Shown one piece after another: positions 1 through 9,198 of a DNA stretch of 64,000 bases. Every line of letters starts with the position of its first letter. Positions within the stretch are counted from its first letter, which is position 1. The notes beneath the pieces were generated by a model. The model did not search any database, was not told the DNA's origin, and saw nothing but the letters and a program-made list of their open reading frames with translations. The stretch is from Streptomyces monomycini (GTDB lineage: Bacteria > Actinomycetota > Actinomycetes > Streptomycetales > Streptomycetaceae). Where the stretch lies: contig NZ_JAFIQY010000020.1 in assembly GCF_022271435.1 (NCBI RefSeq), positions 1-64,000 of the forward strand, written 5' to 3'. Both the position numbers and the translations under genes were made by a program.

Positions 1-58
1 GGCCGTCGGCCACGCGGGGGAGAGGCTGTGCGTACCGTCCCCGCGAGTCCCCTGGCGG

Positions 59-1081
59 TCAGTTGCCGCCGGTGCGGCCGCGGACCGGTGCCGGGGCCAG
101 CGGCGCGGTGCGCGGCGCGCGGTCCGCGTGCGGCGGGCGCCGGCTGCCGGTCGGGGTGACCGGGGTGCGCTCCGAGCGGACCGTGTGCGGCCGCGGCGGG
201 TGGTGCGGGCGGCTGTCCGCGGCACGGGCGGCGGCGCCCGGCCTGGCGGCGCCCGTCGCGTCCCGGACCAGCACCTCTTCCTCGGGCGCCGGCCGCGGCG
301 CGGACAGGCCGGTACGGGCGGGTGCCGGGGTGAGCGGCGCGGGCGCCGGCAGCCAGCGGGTGCGCAGCTGCTGCCACAGGGCCGTCAGCCGGGACTCGGC
401 CCACTCCACCCCGGGCTCGAACCAGGGCAGCGCGAGCAGCACCAGCAGTCCGGCGGCCCAGCCCAGCAGCACATCGCTGACCCAGTGAGTACCGAGGTAG
501 ACGGTGGTCATGCCCACGCCCAGGGCGCCGAGCGCGGCGATCACCGAGAGTGCGCGGCGGCGCAGCGGAGTGGTCGCCAGGTAGGCCAGGACGCCCCAGG
601 TGACGACGGCGTTGGCGGTGTGCCCTGAAGGAAATATATCGCCGCCCAGCCACATCTCGTTGGCGCCGATGGTGGTCGCGTAGTGCGGGCCGAGCCGGCC
701 CATGCCGAGCTTGGCGGCGCCCGCGGTGATGTTGAGCAGCAGCAGCGAGGTGCCGAGCACCAGCAGCGGGTGGAGGTTCTTGGTCCGCCAGCAGCGCCAG
801 CCCAGCCAGGCCGCGACGGCGACCGCGGTGGGGCCGCGCTGGCCCAGGACCACGAAGTAGTCCAGGAAGGCGTGGATCTCCGGCCACTGCTTGTACGGCC
901 GGAAGAGCATGGCCTGCCAGTCGAAGGTGACCAGCCATGAGGTGGCGAGCACACCGGCCACGATCGCCACGTACACCGCGAGCGTGCCCCCGAACAGCCA
1001 CCAGCGGGTCCGGGTCATGCGTGACGGCGGGCGGTCGGGCGGGTGCTCCTCCATCTGGTCGAGCTTGTCATCGGTACGCAC
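59..1081 (-). CDS. PAP2-family membrane phosphatase
   Basis: Predicted polytopic membrane phosphatase of the PAP2 (type 2 phosphatidic acid phosphatase) superfamily, which dephosphorylates lipid phosphates or undecaprenyl diphosphate at the outer membrane face. Five to six hydrophobic segments cover roughly residues 25-225. The second PAP2 motif is clear (FPSGHTANAV, about residue 150), and a degenerate third motif follows (YLGTHWVSD, catalytic-type His kept, the usual preceding Arg replaced). The first motif is loose (KLGMGRLGP). The last ~110 residues are Pro/Ala/Arg-rich low complexity, probably cytoplasmic. The longest start is a GTG with no visible ribosome binding site; an ATG nine codons further in is possible. 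Substrate cannot be told from sequence. Confidence 0.85.
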   Translation of the reverse strand: MRTDDKLDQMEEHPPDRPPSRMTRTRWWLFGGTLAVYVAIVAGVLATSWLVTFDWQAMLFRPYKQWPEIHAFLDYFVVLGQRGPTAVAVAAWLGWRCWRTKNLHPLLVLGTSLLLLNITAGAAKLGMGRLGPHYATTIGANEMWLGGDIFPSGHTANAVVTWGVLAYLATTPLRRRALSVIAALGALGVGMTTVYLGTHWVSDVLLGWAAGLLVLLALPWFEPGVEWAESRLTALWQQLRTRWLPAPAPLTPAPARTGLSAPRPAPEEEVLVRDATGAARPGAAARAADSRPHHPPRPHTVRSERTPVTPTGSRRPPHADRAPRTAPLAPAPVRGRTGGN

Positions 1082-1346
1082 TCAATCGACGTTACCGCGT
1101 GTGATGTCGGCGCTTGGTCAAACTGTGAGCTTTGTAATGACGATGTGATGTGCAATCTGTCTCAAACGCGACTTTGGCCAGGGGATTTCGGAAGGAATTC
1201 AACGGCCGTCGGATTGCATCCGGCGGGGGCGTCGAAGGGGGCCGCGAGAGGCTTCTTTCCAATTCACCGGCGAAGTTTATCGCCGATTCGCGCGGGTGTC
1301 GCGGTCCGTTTCCCCGGAGCGGCGCGCACGGAAGGGAATCCTCCGT

Positions 1347-2594
1347 TCACGGCGGACCCGAACCGTTCAGCCAGAACGCCCCGTACACCGCCGACCCCGC
1401 GCTGACCAGGGCCGTCACCGTCCAGGCCGCCGCCGGACGCCGCCGCGCCAGTCCGGCGGCGAGCGGCAGCAGCAGCGGATAGGCGGGCATCATCAGGCGC
1501 GGCTTGGAGCCGAAGTACCCCTTGGCCGTCAGCGCCAGCAGCAGGACGGCGCCGCCGTAGACGAGCAGTGGCAGCGGCTGCCCCCGGCGCGCGCCCAGTA
1601 CATACAGCCAGACCACCAGGGCGACACCGGCCAGCAGCCCGAGGCCCGCCGGAAGGCCGAGATCCCACAGGAACGAGGCGAAGGCCACGCCGCCGTCGAA
1701 ACCGTTGCCCCAGCCGCCCTGGACGTCCAGATAGGCGGTGAGTCCGCCTTCCCGGACGCCCACCCAGAGGAAATAGCCGCACCAGCCGAGCGGCGCCAGC
1801 AGCACGCCCAGCAGCATCCGCCGGTGCCGGCGCAGACGCGGCCCGCCGCCCGGCCGGGTAACCGGCCCGCCGCCCGCCGGACCGTCACCTACCGGCTCGC
1901 CACCCGCCGGACCGCCGCCCGGCGCGCGGTCCCGCCACAGCGTCACCGCCGCGGTGATCCACACCGCCGCGACCACCGCGGCCCCCACCGGCCGGGTCAG
2001 CCCCGCCAGTGAGGCCAGCACCCCCGCGGCCACCCACCGCCCGGTCAGTACGCAGTACACCCCCCACGCGGCGAGCGCCGTGAACAGTGACTCCGAGTAC
2101 GCCATCGACTGCACGATCCCCACCGGCAGCGCCGCCCACAGCGCAGCCAGCGCGACACCGGCCCGCGGCCCGTGCAGTCGCTCGCCGGTCAGGTACAGCG
2201 CCCAGGCGGCGGCGAGCGACGCGAGCCAGGACACCGCCAGTCCGGCGTCGGCGGCGGACAGCGACGTCACCGCTGACAGCCCCCGCTCCAGCCACGGCAG
2301 CAGCGGGAAGAACGCCAGGTTCGAGTGCACGTCCCCGTTGGCCAGCTGGACGCTGTAGCCGTACCCCTGCTCGGCGACCCGGGTGTACCAGAGCGAGTCC
2401 CAGCGGGCGGTGAGCAGCGTGTGCCAGCTCTTGCCGTGCGCGGCGGACCAGGCCGCCAGCACGACGAGCCCCAGCGCCCGGATCGCGGCGTACACCAGCA
2501 GGGCGGGGGCGGCCCGGCGCAGCGCGGAGCGCAGCCGGCCCGCTCGGCCGGGGCCGCTCCGCTCCGGGGCGCGAAAGGGGGCAAGATCGTTCAT
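1347..2594 (-). CDS. PIG-V-like mannosyltransferase, integral membrane
   Basis: Multi-spanning protein of about 415 residues resembling actinobacterial members of the PIG-V / GPI mannosyltransferase 2 family, which use polyprenyl-phosphate mannose to glycosylate an acceptor outside the membrane. After the first membrane helix (about 30-50) comes the short extracytoplasmic segment TARWDSLWYTRVAEQGY, with the Asp expected for GT-C catalysis. About ten further hydrophobic helices follow. A Gly/Pro-rich direct-repeat loop (GGGPAGGEPVGDGPAGGGP, about residues 225-245) is cytoplasmic or lumenal filler. There is no obvious Shine-Dalgarno; a GATAAT -10-like element ends seven bases before the ATG, so the mRNA could be leaderless (inference). 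Divergent from the MFS exporter. Confidence 0.75.
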   Translation of the reverse strand: MNDLAPFRAPERSGPGRAGRLRSALRRAAPALLVYAAIRALGLVVLAAWSAAHGKSWHTLLTARWDSLWYTRVAEQGYGYSVQLANGDVHSNLAFFPLLPWLERGLSAVTSLSAADAGLAVSWLASLAAAWALYLTGERLHGPRAGVALAALWAALPVGIVQSMAYSESLFTALAAWGVYCVLTGRWVAAGVLASLAGLTRPVGAAVVAAVWITAAVTLWRDRAPGGGPAGGEPVGDGPAGGGPVTRPGGGPRLRRHRRMLLGVLLAPLGWCGYFLWVGVREGGLTAYLDVQGGWGNGFDGGVAFASFLWDLGLPAGLGLLAGVALVVWLYVLGARRGQPLPLLVYGGAVLLLALTAKGYFGSKPRLMMPAYPLLLPLAAGLARRRPAAAWTVTALVSAGSAVYGAFWLNGSGPP

Positions 2595-2806
2595 CCGGCC
2601 GATTATCCCGTGGCCGGAGTCCGCCGCCCGTCAACGGGTATGGGAACCGCCGGGCCCTGCGACGAGCGTCTCATCATGGGGTGAGCCACGCGTCACGTCA
2701 TGCGACTCGCGTAGTCTGACGTCTCAACTCGCCCGTCCGCCGGTTCCGCCGGAGCGCCTCCCGCGCCCCGGCTCGCGGCCGCGAGAGCATGACAGGAGGT
2801 ACGCGA

Positions 2807-4426
2807 ATGTCCGGGACGACCACGTCCGGCAGCGAGCGGACGGCGGGTGTTCCCCGGCATGGAGGTGGCGGCGCCAACCGCTGGACCGTTCTGGTCGTAC
2901 TCTGCGTCAGCCTGCTGTTCGTCGCGCTGGACACCACCATCCTGTACGTGGCGGTGCCGTCGGTCACCGAGGACCTGCGTCCCGGGCCGGTGGAACTGCT
3001 GTGGATCGTGGACATCTATCCGCTGATCGCGGCGTCCCTGCTCATCCTCTTCGGCACGCTCGGCGACAGAGTGGGCCGCCGCCGCATCCTGCTCATGGGA
3101 TACGGCCTGTTCGGCGCGGCCTCGGCTGCCGCCGCGCTGGCCCCCAACCCGCAGACGCTGATGATCGCCCGGGCCCTGCTCGGCATCGGCGGCGCGATGA
3201 TCATGCCGGCCACGCTGTCGATCCTGCGCCAGGTCTTCCCCGACCGGCGCGAGCGGGCGGTCGCCATCGGGGTGTGGAGCGCGGTGGCCGCCGTCGGCGC
3301 CGCCGTCGGACCGGTCCTCGGCGGTTTCCTCGTCGAGAACTTCTGGTGGGGCTCGGTCTTCCTCATCAACATCCCGATGATGGCGGTCATGGCCCTGATA
3401 GGACGCTGGCTGCTGCCGGAGTCCCGGGGGGAGCGCAACGGGCCCTGGGACACCCTCGGCGCCGTCGTCGCGGCGCTCGGCGTGCTCGGTGTCGTCCTCG
3501 GCGTCAAGCGCATCGGCAGCGGCGAGACCCTGCTCGGCCCGACCACGCTGGGCTCCATGCTCGTCGGTGTCCTGCTGCTGATCGTCTTCGTACGGCGCCA
3601 GCGCAAGCGCGAGCATCCGCTCATCGACATGCGGCTGTTCGCCCGCCCGGCCTTCGGCACCTCGGTGGGCTGCATCGTGCTGGCGATGCTCGCCCTCGTC
3701 GGGCTCCAGCTGATAGCCGTGCAGTACCTCCAGCTGGTCCTCGGTCTGAGCCCGCTGGAGACCGGGCTGCGGATGCTGCCGCTGGTCTTCGCCGCGATGG
3801 CCGCCGGACTGACCGGTTCGAAGGTCTTGCAGGCCGTCGGGCCGCGGGTGATGGTCTCGCTGGGCTTCGTACTCACCGCGGCGGCCGTCCTCTGCTTGAC
3901 CGCGATGGACGAGACGGACCGGCCCTGGCTGCTCGTCCTCGGCTTCGTGCTGCTCGGCTTCGGCTTCCAGAGCACGCTCTTCGGCGCCTACGAGTCGATG
4001 CTCAGCGAGGCCCCCGCCGACCAGGCGGGCGGCGCGGCGGCCATCGGCGAGACCTCCTACCAGCTCGGCGCCGGCATCGGCGTGGCCCTGCTCGGCAGCG
4101 TCATGAACGCCGCCTACGCACCGGGACTCGCCCACGTGGACGGCGTTCCGGAGCGGGCGTCCGCCTCGGCCGCGCACTCGCTGGGCGAGGCGTACAAGGT
4201 CGCCTCCTCGCTCGGGGGCAAGGCCCAGGGGGTGCTGCGTGACGTCGCGCAGGGCGCCTTCGTGCACGGACTGCACGTCACACTCGTCACCAGCGCCGTG
4301 CTGCTGCTGGTCGGCGCTGCGATCGCGCTGCGGCTGCCGCGGCGGGCCGCGGACTCGGGGGACCGGACCGACAGCGACGGGACGCACTGCGGCCCGGAGC
4401 CGGCGCGCGCGAACACCGGACGGTAG
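2807..4426 (+). CDS. MFS drug/H+ antiporter, DHA2 (14-TM) family
   Basis: About 539 residues with 14 predicted transmembrane helices, the size and topology of EmrB/QacA-type proton-driven multidrug exporters. The DHA2 signature after helix 1 is visible (LDTTILYVAVPSV), as is motif A after helix 2 (GDRVGRRRILLMG). The start is chosen at the ATG at 2807 because AGGAGGT (2794-2800) lies six bases upstream; the ATG at 2789 sits before that site. No dedicated regulator is adjacent, although an inverted repeat lies downstream before the next gene. It may export an antibiotic or metabolite; substrate unknown. The C-terminal ~30 residues are hydrophilic. Confidence 0.88.
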   Translation: MSGTTTSGSERTAGVPRHGGGGANRWTVLVVLCVSLLFVALDTTILYVAVPSVTEDLRPGPVELLWIVDIYPLIAASLLILFGTLGDRVGRRRILLMGYGLFGAASAAAALAPNPQTLMIARALLGIGGAMIMPATLSILRQVFPDRRERAVAIGVWSAVAAVGAAVGPVLGGFLVENFWWGSVFLINIPMMAVMALIGRWLLPESRGERNGPWDTLGAVVAALGVLGVVLGVKRIGSGETLLGPTTLGSMLVGVLLLIVFVRRQRKREHPLIDMRLFARPAFGTSVGCIVLAMLALVGLQLIAVQYLQLVLGLSPLETGLRMLPLVFAAMAAGLTGSKVLQAVGPRVMVSLGFVLTAAAVLCLTAMDETDRPWLLVLGFVLLGFGFQSTLFGAYESMLSEAPADQAGGAAAIGETSYQLGAGIGVALLGSVMNAAYAPGLAHVDGVPERASASAAHSLGEAYKVASSLGGKAQGVLRDVAQGAFVHGLHVTLVTSAVLLLVGAAIALRLPRRAADSGDRTDSDGTHCGPEPARANTGR

Positions 4427-4585
4427 CGGGGACCAACCAAGGGGGGAGCGGGGACTGCGGCGGCGCGGGGAGTACGGCGCTGAGCGGGGGTTTCGCGTAC
4501 GGGGCGGGACGGCCGGGCGGGAGTGACGTCCATGGCGGGGGCTCTTGCCGCCGTGCTGTGGCCGCCCGTAACGTCGGATCCGGAT

Positions 4586-4602
4586 AACTAACACCGCTAG
4601 TT
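4586..4602. promoter_or_regulatory. Candidate operator upstream of acyl-CoA dehydrogenase
   Basis: Inverted repeat AACTA-N7-TAGTT, 33 bases before the acyl-CoA dehydrogenase start, in a locally AT-rich patch within GC-rich DNA. The size and symmetry fit a TetR-type operator. No regulator gene is adjacent, so the assignment is inference. The rest of 4427-4634 holds no gene. Confidence 0.4.
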
Positions 4603-4634
4603 TTTGTGCGCGCGCAGCTACCGGAGGCCCCGCC

Positions 4635-5831
4635 ATGTCCGCATCCCCGTCCCCGAAGCTCCCGCCCTTCGACGCGGAAGACCCGCTGGGCCTCGACGAC
4701 CTGCTCTCCGACGAGGACCGGGCGGTACGCGCCACCGTCCGCCAGTGGGCCGGCGACCGGGTCCTGCCGCACATCGCCGAGTGGTACGAGCGGGGCGAAC
4801 TGCCCGGCATCCGCGAACTGGCCCGCGAACTGGGCTCCCTCGGCGCCCTCGGCATGGCGCTGACCGGCTACGGCTGCGCGGGCGCCTCGCACGTCCAGTA
4901 CGGCCTGGCCTGCCTGGAACTGGAGGCGGCCGACTCGGGCATCCGCTCGCTGGTCTCCGTCCAGGGCTCGCTCGCCATGTACGCGATCTGGCGCTTCGGC
5001 TCCGAGGAGCAGAAGCAGCGCTGGCTGCCGGACATGGCGTCCGGCGCGACCATCGGCTGCTTCGGCCTGACCGAGCCGGACCACGGCTCCGACCCCGGCG
5101 ACATGCGCACGTACGCCAAGCGGGACGGCGGCGACTGGGTGCTCACCGGCCGCAAGATGTGGATCACCAACGGGTCGGTGGCCGGCGTCGCGGTGGTCTG
5201 GGCACAGACCGACGACGGCATCCGCGGCTTCCTCGTCCCGGCCGGCACCCCCGGCTTCAGCGCGCCCGAGATCCGGCACAAGTGGTCGCTGCGCGCCTCG
5301 GTCACCAGCGAACTGATCCTGGACGAGGTACGGCTGCCGGCCGACGCGGTGCTCCCCGACGCCAAGGGACTGGGCGGTCCGCTGCGCTGCCTGGGCCACG
5401 CCCGGTACGGCATCGTGTGGGGCGCGATGGGTGCCGCGCGCGCCAGTTTCGAGTCCGCGCTGGAGTACTCCCGTACCCGCGAGCAGTTCGGCAGGCCCAT
5501 CGGCGGCTTCCAGCTCACCCAGGCCAAGCTGGCCGACATGGCCGTGGAGCTGCACAAGGGCATCCTGCTCGCCCACCACCTGGGGCGGCGCTTCGACGCG
5601 GGGCGGCTGCGGCCGGAACAGATCAGCTTCGGCAAGCTCAACAACGTACGGGAGGCGATCGAGATCTGCCGTACGGCCCGGACGATCCTCGGCGCGAACG
5701 GGATCTCGCTGGAGTATCCCGTCATGCGGCATGCGACGAACCTGGAATCGGTGCTCACCTACGAGGGCACCGTCGAGATGCACCAGCTCGTGCTGGGCAA
5801 GGCGCTCACCGGCCTCGACGCGTTCCGCTGA
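4635..5831 (+). CDS. gcdH: Glutaryl-CoA-type acyl-CoA dehydrogenase
   Basis: FAD-dependent acyl-CoA dehydrogenase of 398 residues, matching the family's usual size and three-domain fold (helical N-domain, beta middle domain, helical C-domain). The catalytic base is visible as Glu377 in TYEGT. The segment SGIRSLVSVQGSLAMYAI (about residues 92-110) has the Arg and Ser-Val-Gln context typical of glutaryl-CoA dehydrogenases, which oxidise and decarboxylate glutaryl-CoA to crotonyl-CoA in lysine/tryptophan breakdown. CFGLTEPDHGSDPG is the flavin-binding signature. An excellent ribosome site (CCGGAGG) precedes the ATG. It stands alone between a candidate operator and a strong terminator. A different short dicarboxylyl-CoA substrate cannot be excluded. 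Confidence 0.9.
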   Translation: MSASPSPKLPPFDAEDPLGLDDLLSDEDRAVRATVRQWAGDRVLPHIAEWYERGELPGIRELARELGSLGALGMALTGYGCAGASHVQYGLACLELEAADSGIRSLVSVQGSLAMYAIWRFGSEEQKQRWLPDMASGATIGCFGLTEPDHGSDPGDMRTYAKRDGGDWVLTGRKMWITNGSVAGVAVVWAQTDDGIRGFLVPAGTPGFSAPEIRHKWSLRASVTSELILDEVRLPADAVLPDAKGLGGPLRCLGHARYGIVWGAMGAARASFESALEYSRTREQFGRPIGGFQLTQAKLADMAVELHKGILLAHHLGRRFDAGRLRPEQISFGKLNNVREAIEICRTARTILGANGISLEYPVMRHATNLESVLTYEGTVEMHQLVLGKALTGLDAFR

Positions 5832-5837
5832 GCGGAG

Positions 5838-5881
5838 CCGGCCGGTGGCCGGGGGCGTCGGCCGCCCCGGCCACCGGCCGG
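5838..5881. terminator. Bidirectional hairpin terminator
   Basis: Perfect 17-bp stem (5838-5854 with 5865-5881) and a 10-base loop, placed between the convergent dehydrogenase and sepF-like genes. It should serve both strands. Confidence 0.85.
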
Positions 5882-5903
5882 AACGACGGACCCGCCCCCG
5901 CTC

Positions 5904-6356
5904 TCAGCTCTGGTTGAAGAAGCCGCCCTCGGGGCGGCGCCGGCCGGGCTCACCGCTGAGGATGCGGTAGTCGGCCGGGGTGAGCAGGAAGACGCGCGTG
6001 GCGACCCGCTCGATGGAACCGCGCAGCCCGAAGGTCAGCCCGGCCGCGAAGTCCACCACGCGCTTGGCGTCGGAGGAGTCCATCGCGGTCAGGTTGACGA
6101 TGACGGGGATGCCGTCCCGGAACAGCTCCCCGATGCCGCGGGCGTCCCCGAAGCCCTCCGGGGTGACGGTGGCGATGCGGGTGCCCTGGTCCTGGGCGCT
6201 CTCGTCGGCGACCTGGACGCGCGGGTCGGTCACCCAGGGGCTGTTCCCGGTGCTGCCGGGCTCGGACCCCTCGGCGTAGTCGTCGTCGTAGTAGCGCTCG
6301 TCATCGTTGTCGTCGACGAGGCCCAGCCAGGCGCTTGCCTTGCGTACCGATCCCAT
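5904..6356 (-). CDS. SepF-like cell division protein
   Basis: 150-residue protein with the SepF layout: an N-terminal amphipathic membrane-targeting start, an acidic linker (DDNDDERYYDDDYAEG, about 15-30) and a C-terminal SepF/DUF552 core containing RIATVTPEGFGDARGIGELFRDGIPVIVNL and the segment around AKRVVDFAAGLTFGLRGSIERV. SepF anchors and aligns FtsZ. Streptomycetes carry one sepF next to ftsZ plus paralogues (SflA/SflB); this copy has no ftsZ or ylmD neighbours, so it is likely a paralogue tuning septation. A strong GAGGAGG lies six bases before the ATG. Confidence 0.9.
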   Translation of the reverse strand: MGSVRKASAWLGLVDDNDDERYYDDDYAEGSEPGSTGNSPWVTDPRVQVADESAQDQGTRIATVTPEGFGDARGIGELFRDGIPVIVNLTAMDSSDAKRVVDFAAGLTFGLRGSIERVATRVFLLTPADYRILSGEPGRRRPEGGFFNQS

Positions 6357-7208
6357 TGACGCCTCCTCTCACCCGCGGTCTGTGTGTCCGCACCTCTATC
6401 GTCGTCCATGATGCGGATGCTCTGCCAAGTGGATAGCCGCCGCACGGGGGGTTCGTGACACATCTGGTGCAAAGAGGGTGGCATGGCGTCAGAACAGGGA
6501 AGAGTCGCGGGAACTGACCGTGTGAAGGCTGTCACATCGAGTGTCGGAACGTCCAGTGGCCGACCGGTACCCGATCGTTCTTGCATCCAAACCGGACGGA
6601 ATACGAACCGCCCCTGTGCGGGCGGTGTCCCGTTCCACCCCGTACGGGGGGCCAGGTGAACCCGGCCGGCCGCAGGTGCGAGGCGCGGCGTTGACCCGGG
6701 GCCGTGCCGGCGGCCCGGCAGCGCGGCCGCCGAACTTTGTCGACAATGCGTTACCGGGACCGGACGGGGCAGGCGGGGAGCGAGGGTGAAGCGTGGAACG
6801 GCAGGCAAGGGCGGAGCTACGAGGGGAGGGGTGCGCCGGCGGGGCGCGGAGGTGTGAAGGCGCGGCGGACGGGAGGAGAAGCCGCGAAGGGCCCGGCCGG
6901 AACGGCGTCGGGCGGGCAGCGGGTCAGCTCAACAGGACGCCGACCACACACGACCGAAGTCGATGTGGTCGCGGGTGACCAGCCACTGCCGTGAGTCCAT
7001 GCGGCCAAGTGGAACAGGCATCCGGTTTCCCGTCAACCATGACGTGCCCCGCTGCCCACAGTCCGGACAGCCTTGACAGCGGGGCGTCCCGGGCACATAG
7101 CCTCAAGGACCGGCCGTGCTGAGGGGCGCGGTCCGGTGCGGCCTCCGGGCCCGTGTGTGAAGACGCTCAACTCCCAGTGGGATCACTGCGTCCACGGAGC
7201 CTTCACGC
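6357..7208. other. Long intergenic region with candidate promoter for the monooxygenase operon
   Basis: No convincing gene: open frames here lack Streptomyces codon bias and ribosome sites. Near the right end an inverted repeat (GCCCCGCTG 7046-7054 with CAGCGGGGC 7077-7085) embraces a TTGACA (7073-7078). A TAGCCT (7098-7103) follows at an over-long 19-base spacing, a plausible sigma-70-type promoter for the gene at 7209 with an operator over its -35 box. The 5' leader would be about 100 bases. The rest may hold the sepF-like promoter. Confidence 0.4.
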
Positions 7209-9146
7209 ATGTCTGCGACCGACAACGCGCCGCACCCCGCGCCGCCCCCGCGGCCCCTCCATCCTCCGTCCCGTACCCCGCCCCGTGCCCCGGACCGCCC
7301 CGCCGTCGTCCTCGTCGGCGCGGGCCCGCGCGGCACCGGGCTGATCGAGCGCATCGCCGCCAACGCCCCCGAGCTGTACGGCGACGCGCCCCTGGACCTG
7401 CATCTGGTCGACCCGTACCCGCCGGGTGGCGGGCGCGTCTGGCGCCGCGACCAGTCCCCGCTGCTGTGGATGAACTCGACGGCCGAGGACGTCACCATGT
7501 TCACCGACGCGTCCGTCGAGCTGCGGGGACCGGTACGCCCCGGGCCTTCGCTCGCCGAGTGGGCCGCCCGGGTGCGCGCGGGCGAACTCTCCGTACCCGG
7601 CGAACTGGCGGCGCCGGCCGGCGGGTTAGGGCCGCAGGACTTCGCCGGACGGCAGGTGCAAAGCGCTTACCTGGAGTGGGTGTACGAGCAGGCAGTGGCC
7701 GCGCTGCCACCGGGCGTCGCGGTGCACGAGCACCGTTGCCGCGCGGTGCGGGTCACGGGCCCGCGCGGCGGCCGGCAGCAGGTGTGGCTGGAGGACAGCC
7801 CCGCCCCGCTCGTCGCCGACCTCGTCGTCCTCGCCCTCGGCCACCTCGACAGCCGGCCGCCGCCGGACCAGCGGGACCTGGCGGCCTTCGCCGCGCGCCA
7901 CCACCTGACCTACCTGCCGTCCGGCTTCACCGCCGACGCGGGCCTGGACGCCCTGGTCCCCGGCGAGCCGGTGCTCGTGCGCGGTCTCGGACTCGCCTTC
8001 GTCGATCTGATGGCGCTGCTCACCGAAGGACGCGGCGGCGCGTACGAGGCCGGGCCGGACGGGGAGCCGGTGTACCGGCCGTCGGGGAAGGAGCCGGTCC
8101 TGTACGTCGGGTCGCGGCGCGGCGTCCCGTACCACTCCAAGATCGGCTACACCTGGCAGGGCGAACGACCGCCGCTGCCGCGCTTCTTCGGGCCCGCGCA
8201 GGTGGACGACCTGCTCGCCCGGCCCGGCGGCTACGACTTCCGGCGCGACGTCTGGCCGCTCATCGCCAAGGAGCTGGGCCACGCCCACTACCACCGGCTG
8301 TTCACCGCGCACCCGGAGCGGGTCCGCGGCGACCGGGCCGCCTTCGAGGAGAAGTACGCGGCCGCCGGACCGCTCGGCCCGGAACTGCGGGCGCTGGTCG
8401 CCGCCGCCGTCCCCGACCCCGCCGACCACCTCGACCTGGACGCTCTCGACCGGCCGCTGGAAGGCGTCCGCTTCCCCGGCGCGGACGCCTTCCAGGACGG
8501 CCTGCGCGGCTATATCGAGGCCGACCTCGCCCGGCGGCACGACCCCGCCCACAGCCCTGACCTGGCCGTCTTCCTCGCCCTGCTGTCGGTGTACGGGCAG
8601 CTCGTACGGCTCGGCGACCACGGCCCGTGGTGGCACGGCTTCTTCAGCCACCTCGCCTCCGGGCCGCCCGGCCCCCGCCTGCGGCAGTTGCTCGCGCTGT
8701 CCCGCGCCGGAGTGGTGCGCTTCCTCGGCGCCGGCACCACCGTCACCGCCGACCCGGAGCGCGGTGTGTTCTCGGCCGCGAGCGAGAGCGTGCCGGGCGT
8801 ACGGGTCGAGGCCCGGGCGCTGGTGGAGGCGCGGCTCCCGCAGCCCACCGTGACGGACACGAAGGACGCCCTGCTGCGGGGCCTGTACGACGACGGGGCC
8901 GCCGCCACCGGCAGCGGCCTGCTCGCCGTCGACCCGGGCGACGGCCGGGTGCTGGACCGCGCCGGGCAGCCGCACCCGCGCCGCTTCGCCCTCAGCCCGC
9001 ACACCGACGCCCGTGCCTCCGGTGCCTTCGCCCGGCCCCGTACCAACGCGCCCGCCTTCCGGCAGAACGACGCCACCGCCCGCGCCCTGCTGCGGTTCCT
9101 GCGCGCGCACGCCGTACCGGAGCCGGCCCGGTGCCCGCCCGGCTGA
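7209..9146 (+). CDS. FAD/NAD(P)-binding protein
   Basis: 645-residue protein with a Rossmann dinucleotide-binding site at residues 32-46 (VVLVGAGPRGTGLIERI), preceded by a Pro-rich leader. The fold matches the large uncharacterised FAD/NAD(P)-binding family (NAD_binding_9 type), distantly like N-hydroxylating monooxygenases and other two-dinucleotide oxidoreductases. The segment DPYPPGGGRVWR is characteristic of this family. It starts a tight operon with two luciferase-like monooxygenases, so it may process the same substrate or its product; an electron-transfer role is also possible. GGAG lies nine bases before the ATG. Substrate unknown. Confidence 0.75.
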   Translation: MSATDNAPHPAPPPRPLHPPSRTPPRAPDRPAVVLVGAGPRGTGLIERIAANAPELYGDAPLDLHLVDPYPPGGGRVWRRDQSPLLWMNSTAEDVTMFTDASVELRGPVRPGPSLAEWAARVRAGELSVPGELAAPAGGLGPQDFAGRQVQSAYLEWVYEQAVAALPPGVAVHEHRCRAVRVTGPRGGRQQVWLEDSPAPLVADLVVLALGHLDSRPPPDQRDLAAFAARHHLTYLPSGFTADAGLDALVPGEPVLVRGLGLAFVDLMALLTEGRGGAYEAGPDGEPVYRPSGKEPVLYVGSRRGVPYHSKIGYTWQGERPPLPRFFGPAQVDDLLARPGGYDFRRDVWPLIAKELGHAHYHRLFTAHPERVRGDRAAFEEKYAAAGPLGPELRALVAAAVPDPADHLDLDALDRPLEGVRFPGADAFQDGLRGYIEADLARRHDPAHSPDLAVFLALLSVYGQLVRLGDHGPWWHGFFSHLASGPPGPRLRQLLALSRAGVVRFLGAGTTVTADPERGVFSAASESVPGVRVEARALVEARLPQPTVTDTKDALLRGLYDDGAAATGSGLLAVDPGDGRVLDRAGQPHPRRFALSPHTDARASGAFARPRTNAPAFRQNDATARALLRFLRAHAVPEPARCPPG

Positions 9147-9198
9147 GCAGCACCACGGCGCCCGCCACCCCACGTGCACAGCGACGAAAGGCCGCCCC

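Noticed and set aside
2693..4855. A 720-residue antisense open frame across the MFS exporter
   Set aside because: Low-complexity His/Arg/Gly product without ribosome site; the sense strand shows 14 membrane helices.
7023..7209. Possible cysteine-containing leader peptide or sulfur riboswitch before the monooxygenase operon
   Set aside because: The short frames found do not resemble known actinobacterial sulfur leader peptides, and I see no SAM-riboswitch core.
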